64,000 nucleotides of DNA from Acidobacteriota bacterium. Its GTDB lineage: Bacteria; Acidobacteriota; Terriglobia; Acidiferrales; UBA7541. The stretch covers positions 1 through 64,000 of the forward strand of contig QHYZ01000090.1 of assembly GCA_003225295.1 (NCBI GenBank), given 5' to 3'. Within the stretch, counting starts at the first letter, position 1; every line of letters begins with the position of its first letter. Position numbers and translations under genes: made by a program. Positions 59,716 through 64,000 of this stretch are shown piece by piece. Under the pieces are notes generated by a model. That model worked only from the letters and a program-made list of their open reading frames with translations, did not search any database and was not told the origin of the DNA.

Positions 59716-61446
59716 TTGCATCGGATGGTGATCCTCATGCATCTACACACCGCGAGCACGGCGGCATTCATGTTAAGAATTACAACCGAGAAGAAACGCG
59801 GAAAGACTTTCCTTACCGTCGAGGGTCGGCTGGCAGGGCCCTGGGTGGCAGCGCTCGAGCAGTGTTGGCGGGAGCTGCACGCGGCCTCGCCGCGCGAGAA
59901 GTTTCACGTGAATCTCTGTGCCGTGAGTTTCATCGATGCTGCCGGAAAAGCATTGCTGATGGAAATCCACCGCCAGGGTGGCCAGTTGGTCGCGGAAGGC
60001 TGCCTGAATCAAGCCATCGTGCACGAAATCGTGGCGCGCGAGAAGCAAGATGCCAGCCCGGGAGCCAAGGAACGTCCCAAGCGCTCGCACATTATTTTTT
60101 ACACGGCGTTGCTCAGTTTGGTCCTGGGGCCCACGGTGGCGCATGCCCAGGGTGGAAACAAGCAGAGCACCTTGCCGGGGAAGGCACCCACCGAGGTGCT
60201 GCGGCTGACCCTGGATCAAGCCGTGGGGCTGGCGCTTAAGCAGAATCCCACGGTGCAAATCGCGATTTTGCAAGCAGCCCAGAGCGAACAAGACCGCAAC
60301 ATTCGGCGCGCCGATCTTCTGCCGCAAGCGAATGCCAAGGTCTCCGACGAAGCGCAGAAAGTAAACCTGCAGGCGCAGTTCGGAGGCCAGACGCCGTTTC
60401 CCGGATTTCCCAAGAGCCTTGGACCGTATCAAGTGTTTTCCGCGGGTCCCCGCTTCGGCACGCCGGTTTTTGACCTGACACTATGGCGGAGATACCAAGC
60501 GGCGCGAAATACGGTGAGCTCCAGCAAAGCGACCAGCCTTTCGACGAGAGAGCAAGTGATTCTGTTAGTGGTTTCGCAGTACATCGGGACGCTGCGCGCG
60601 GTGGCCAATGTGCAGGCATCAGAATCGCGCGTGAGCCTGGCGCAGGCGCTGTACGACCAGGCGGCGGACTTACAAAAAGAGGGCGTGGGTACAGGGATCG
60701 ACACGCTGCGCGCCAATGTGGAGCTGCAAAACGAAAAGCAACGGCTAATCGAGGCAGAAACGGACCGTCAGACATCGCTCTTCGCACTCATCCGTTTGTT
60801 GAATCTGGATCCGCGGCAGGCCATTGAGCTGGGGGATTCTTTGAGTTTTTTTGATACCCCGCAGCCGGAAGTCCAGCCGAGCATCGAACTCGCGCTGGCG
60901 GAGCGCCAGGAGTGGAAGGCGCTCGAATCCGAGATCAAGGCCGCGGAATATCAGAAGAAGGCATCGCAAGATTCGCGGCTGCCTTCGTTGCGGTTCGACG
61001 GGGATTTCACATACTTGGGCACCTCGGGAAACACTACGCTGCCCACCTACACCTATCAAGCCAGCGTCAATATGCCGCTGTTTACCGGTGGCCGGATACA
61101 CGCGGAGATCGTCCGCGCGGACCTGGAGATCAAAAAGCTGGGCCAACAGAAAGACGACTTGAGGAACCAGATCGCCCTGGATGTGAAAACGGCGCTGCTG
61201 AATCTGCAATCGGCGCGCAATGAAGTGCAAGTGGCGAACCTGGGCGTGCAACTGTCGAAGGAAGAAGTAGATCAGGCCCGGGACCGCTTCAAAGCGGGAG
61301 TGGCGAACAACATCGAAGTGATTCAGGCGCAGGATTCGCTGGCCCGCGCGCATGACAACCAGATTGCGGCGCTATACCGCTTCAATCAGGCGCGTGCGGA
61401 CCTGGCGCGTTCGATAGGACAAATGGAAAAAGTTTACGCCAAGTAA
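59716..61446 (+). CDS. STAS domain fused to TolC-like outer-membrane efflux protein
   Basis: A 576-residue open frame. Residues 19-110 form a STAS domain (RGKTFLTVEGRLAGPWVAAL, FHVNLCAVSFIDAAGKALLM, AIVHEIVAREK); the position usually phosphorylated (DSSG) is DAAG. At 125-147 comes a basic-hydrophobic segment with AQ end (SHIIFYTALLSLVLGPTVAH) that looks like a signal peptide. From about 155 the TolC plan follows (LRLTLDQAVGLALKQNPTVQ, VSLAQALYDQAADLQKEGVG, YQASVNMPLFTGGRI, VDQARDRFKAGVANNIEVIQ). Either the STAS part is made and clipped in the cytosol, or a second start (GTG near 60019 or 60031) makes the plain TolC. ATGs at 59725, 59737 and 59770 are alternative first starts. EmrA- and EmrB-like genes follow. 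Confidence 0.82.
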   Translation: MHRMVILMHLHTASTAAFMLRITTEKKRGKTFLTVEGRLAGPWVAALEQCWRELHAASPREKFHVNLCAVSFIDAAGKALLMEIHRQGGQLVAEGCLNQAIVHEIVAREKQDASPGAKERPKRSHIIFYTALLSLVLGPTVAHAQGGNKQSTLPGKAPTEVLRLTLDQAVGLALKQNPTVQIAILQAAQSEQDRNIRRADLLPQANAKVSDEAQKVNLQAQFGGQTPFPGFPKSLGPYQVFSAGPRFGTPVFDLTLWRRYQAARNTVSSSKATSLSTREQVILLVVSQYIGTLRAVANVQASESRVSLAQALYDQAADLQKEGVGTGIDTLRANVELQNEKQRLIEAETDRQTSLFALIRLLNLDPRQAIELGDSLSFFDTPQPEVQPSIELALAERQEWKALESEIKAAEYQKKASQDSRLPSLRFDGDFTYLGTSGNTTLPTYTYQASVNMPLFTGGRIHAEIVRADLEIKKLGQQKDDLRNQIALDVKTALLNLQSARNEVQVANLGVQLSKEEVDQARDRFKAGVANNIEVIQAQDSLARAHDNQIAALYRFNQARADLARSIGQMEKVYAK

Positions 61447-61457
61447 GCGGGGGAACC

Positions 61458-62756
61458 ATGAGTGTTGAGATCGAAGTTGGATTCGAAAATGCGACAAAAA
61501 TGCCGCGGGTTACAGAAGAGTTGTTGCTCGAGGAGAAGCCCAAAGGGTTGGCCAACCCCAAGGTGAAGCGGCTGCTCATGGGGGGCGGGGCGGTGGTACT
61601 GGCGACGATAGCCGGTCTCTTCGTCTATTACCATAACCGCGAGACCACCGACGACGCGCAGGTGGACGGACACATCACGCCGCTGGCATCGAAAGTCTAC
61701 GGGCGCGTGGCCCAAGTACTGTTGGACGACAACCAGGCGGTGAAGACCGGGCAAGTGCTGGTGAAGATTGATGCGCGCGATTACCAGGCGGCAGTGGACC
61801 AGGCCAAGGCGTCGCTGGCGCTGGCAGAGAGCGAAGCGCGTTCCGCGGGAGTGGACGTGCCGCGCACACGGGAAAACGTGGCCAGCGGGAGTTCCAGTGC
61901 AGATGCGCAGTTCCTGGGGGCGCAGGCGGACCTAGCCCGAGCACAGGTTACCTACGAGCAGGCACAGACGGCAGATCTGGCGTGGGCGCAGGCCAACGTG
62001 GAGAAGAGCCGGGCGAATGCCGAGCTGGCCAAGGCGGATCTGGCGCGCTACTTGCCGCTGATGCAGAAGGGTGAGATTTCAAAACAGCAGTACGACGCAG
62101 CGAAAGCCAATGCGGATGCGACCGCGAGCGCGCTTAAGGCGGACCAAGAAAGACTGGCGCAGGCCGAGCGCAACGTGGACGTTGCCAAGGCGCAACTGGG
62201 TGCCGCCAAGGCACGAGTCGAGCAGGCGCGAGCGGGAGTGGCCTCGGCGCACGCGGATATCAAGCAGGTGAGCATGAGGGCCGCGGATGCGCAGGCGAAA
62301 CTCGCCAAGGTCGAACAGGCACGAGCGGCGCTCCAAGCGGCGGAATTGAATTTGAGCTACACGGAGATCACCGCTCCCATCGATGGCGTGGCCACGCACA
62401 AGCAGGTGGAGCCGGGACAGATCGTCCAGGCAGGGCAAGGATTGCTGGTGGTCGTGCCCCTCGAGAACGTGTGGGTGACGGCGAATTTCAAAGAGACCCA
62501 ACTGCGGAACATGAAGGCCGGGCAGAAAGCAGAAGTGAAGGTGGATACCTACGGCAAGACCTTCAGCGGACGAGTGGATTCGATTGCCGCGGCCACCGGA
62601 TCCCTGCTGAGCCTGCTCCCTCCGGAAAACGCCACCGGAAATTACGTGAAAGTGGTGCAGCGGATTCCCGTCAAGATCGTGCTGGACCCGATCCCTTCCC
62701 GGCAGGCGGTCTTGCGGCCGGGAATGAATGTGGACGCGACGGTGATTACCAATTAA
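61458..62756 (+). CDS. EmrA/HlyD-family membrane fusion protein
   Basis: A 432-residue periplasmic adaptor. One membrane helix (LLMGGGAVVLATIAGLFVYY) near 38-57 is followed by the lipoyl half-motif DDAQVDGHITPLASKVYGRV and KTGQVLVKIDARDYQAAVDQ. A very long Ala-rich helical hairpin (residues 110-285) suits docking to a TolC-like channel. The second lipoyl half and barrel are NLSYTEITAPIDGVATHKQV and VWVTANFKETQLRNMKAGQK. EmrA-type adaptors work with DHA2-family MFS pumps, matching the next gene. It starts 11 bases after the TolC-like stop. Confidence 0.92.
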   Translation: MSVEIEVGFENATKMPRVTEELLLEEKPKGLANPKVKRLLMGGGAVVLATIAGLFVYYHNRETTDDAQVDGHITPLASKVYGRVAQVLLDDNQAVKTGQVLVKIDARDYQAAVDQAKASLALAESEARSAGVDVPRTRENVASGSSSADAQFLGAQADLARAQVTYEQAQTADLAWAQANVEKSRANAELAKADLARYLPLMQKGEISKQQYDAAKANADATASALKADQERLAQAERNVDVAKAQLGAAKARVEQARAGVASAHADIKQVSMRAADAQAKLAKVEQARAALQAAELNLSYTEITAPIDGVATHKQVEPGQIVQAGQGLLVVVPLENVWVTANFKETQLRNMKAGQKAEVKVDTYGKTFSGRVDSIAAATGSLLSLLPPENATGNYVKVVQRIPVKIVLDPIPSRQAVLRPGMNVDATVITN

Positions 62757-62822
62757 CCGGGAATAAGGAAAGGGATTTGAACGGTAATACGTAGTAACAG
62801 CCGGGACCGAGATTCGATTGCC

Positions 62823-64000
62823 ATGCGAGACAGGATACTAGCCAAGTTGCGGATGCCGGACGGGACCATCAATCCCTGGGTGATCGCCGTCTCCGTGACG
62901 CTGGCGACCTTCATGGAGGTGCTGGACACCTCCATCGCCAACGTGGCCCTGCCGCATATTGCGGGAAACCTGTCCGCGGGTACAGATGAATCGACTTGGG
63001 TGCTGACGTCGTATCTGGTTTCCAACGCCATCGTGTTGCCGCTTTCAGGATGGTTTTCGGGATTAATCGGGCGGAAGCGGTTCTACATGACGTGCGTGGC
63101 GATTTTTACGCTGAGTTCGTTCTTGTGCGGGCTTGCGCCGAGCCTGGGCGTGCTGGTGATTTTCCGGATCTTGCAGGGCGTGGGCGGCGGGGGGTTGCAG
63201 CCGAGCGAGCAAGCGATCTTGAACGACACTTTCGCGCTGGAGAAGCGTGGCATGGCGTTTGCGGTGTATGGGCTCGCCGTGGTTGTGGCGCCAACCATCG
63301 GGCCGTGGCTGGGAGGATGGATTACCGACAACTTTTCGTGGAGATGGATTTTTTACATCAACGTACCGGTGGGGATCGTTTCGCTGGTGCTGACCAACTT
63401 TTTGATCAGCGACCCGCCGTATATGAAGAAAGCGAATGTGAGAGCGGGATTCCGGATCGACTACATCGGCATCGGGTTGATCAGCCTGGGCCTCGGGAGC
63501 ATGCAGATTATTCTCGACAAGGGACAGCGCGAGGACTGGCTGTCGTCGAATTTCATTCGCGTTTTTTTCGCGCTGATGATTTTTGGGCTGATCGCGGGAA
63601 TCCTCTGGGAATTGCGTGAGAAGGAGCCGGTGGTGGACTTGCGGATGCTGAAAGACCGCAATTTTGCGATCGCCACGGCGGCCATGTTCTTTCTGGGGTT
63701 CGTGCTGTATGCCAGCACGGTATTGATTCCACAGTTTCTCCAACAACTGCTGGGATACACCGCGCAACTGGCGGGCATGGCGCTGTCGCCGGGCGGCGCG
63801 GTGATCATGTGCATGATGCCGGTGGTGGGAATTTTGGTGTCCAAGGTGGACACCCGGGTGCTCATTACCTTTGGGTGCATGGTGTCGGCGTCGGCGCTGT
63901 TTGTGATGGCCGGCTGGGACCTTGGGTTGGACTATGGACACGCGGTGCGGGCGCGCATGCTGCAGAGCTTTGGGCTGGCGTTTCTTTTCATTCCCATCAA
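62823..64000 (+). CDS. EmrB/QacA (DHA2) multidrug MFS transporter, partial
   Basis: An open frame from ATG 62823 to the window end, so the C-terminus is missing. It begins RDRILAKLRMPDGTINPW and continues with helices of the 14-helix DHA2 family. The diagnostic motif in helix 1 is FMEVLDTSIANVALPHIAG (motif D1: D-x-T-x-x-N-V-A-L-P), followed by STWVLTSYLVSNAIVLPLSG. The pump would expel hydrophobic drugs or metabolites by proton antiport through the EmrA-like adaptor and TolC-like channel encoded upstream. No clear ribosome-binding site; it is 66 bases after the adaptor gene. Confidence 0.92.
   Translation, partial: MRDRILAKLRMPDGTINPWVIAVSVTLATFMEVLDTSIANVALPHIAGNLSAGTDESTWVLTSYLVSNAIVLPLSGWFSGLIGRKRFYMTCVAIFTLSSFLCGLAPSLGVLVIFRILQGVGGGGLQPSEQAILNDTFALEKRGMAFAVYGLAVVVAPTIGPWLGGWITDNFSWRWIFYINVPVGIVSLVLTNFLISDPPYMKKANVRAGFRIDYIGIGLISLGLGSMQIILDKGQREDWLSSNFIRVFFALMIFGLIAGILWELREKEPVVDLRMLKDRNFAIATAAMFFLGFVLYASTVLIPQFLQQLLGYTAQLAGMALSPGGAVIMCMMPVVGILVSKVDTRVLITFGCMVSASALFVMAGWDLGLDYGHAVRARMLQSFGLAFLFIPI

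Overview
The window looks like a piece of an acidobacterial chromosome (class Terriglobia type). The support is indirect but consistent: a remnant of an ADOP-type permease (acidobacterial duplicated orphan permease) behind a PadR regulator remnant, a Ser/Thr kinase carrying a TolB/WD40-like propeller, a thioredoxin-like protein with a Cys-rich tail, choice-of-anchor and Gly/His-rich exported proteins, moderately high GC and many GTG/TTG starts. No rRNA, CRISPR array or complete insertion sequence was seen.

Layout. 1-2.5 kb is a worn accessory margin: a transposase remnant, a ParD-like antitoxin tail with an intact ParE-like toxin, a Phd/VapC-like pair, a Cys-rich hypothetical protein and a collapsed tRNA-Leu-like sequence. 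2.5-11 kb holds a Gly/His-rich exported protein, a giant TPR protein with an embedded C39-like peptidase domain, and a Fic-DUF1488 protein preceded by four repeats spaced exactly 24 bp apart; tRNA-like remnants follow. 11-13.5 kb is a coupled phospholipid trio (CDP-alcohol phosphatidyltransferase, PlsC-like, CdsA-like). 13.9-18 kb has a choice-of-anchor P protein, a broken cyanophycinase, and a C39 peptidase interrupted by an amber codon that is coupled to an exported beta-barrel protein with an excisionase-like helix-turn-helix domain. 18.3-21.7 kb is regulatory: an HxlR regulator and an ECF42-type sigma factor with two DGPF/YCII proteins and a small membrane protein, the last three each behind the same promoter-like motif (TGTCGA, 16 bases, TCGA).

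22-25.5 kb has a 49-residue ribbon-helix-helix protein, a sulfite-oxidase-like enzyme with its cytochrome c, a DUF1801 protein and the ADOP/PadR ruins. 25.6-31 kb is a compact five-gene operon: two coiled-coil proteins, a binding-protein/OmpA fusion, an ABC permease and its ATPase. 31-46.5 kb is mostly metabolic and regulatory: CII-like regulator, aspartate kinase, quinoprotein dehydrogenase, GH32 glycosidase, DUF4383 protein, protein kinase, sugar transporter with PfkB kinase, sigma-54 activator and a PilZ-Sel1 protein. 46.8-51.5 kb is one very large SF1 helicase-nuclease. 51.6-59.2 kb encodes envelope and redox proteins (M48 protease, di-heme protein, OmpA coiled-coil protein, TlpA-like protein, YeiH transporter, exported RidA). 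59.7-64 kb is a tripartite efflux operon whose TolC-like gene is fused to a STAS domain, followed by EmrA- and EmrB-like genes; the last runs off the window.

The best candidates for undescribed biology are the ABC/OmpA/coiled-coil operon, the 24-bp repeats at the Fic-DUF1488 gene, the STAS-TolC fusion, the exported HTH-barrel with its amber-interrupted C39 partner, and the ECF42-like regulon with a 25-bp palindrome over the sigma-factor start codon. All functions are inferred from sequence reading alone; no database search was run.
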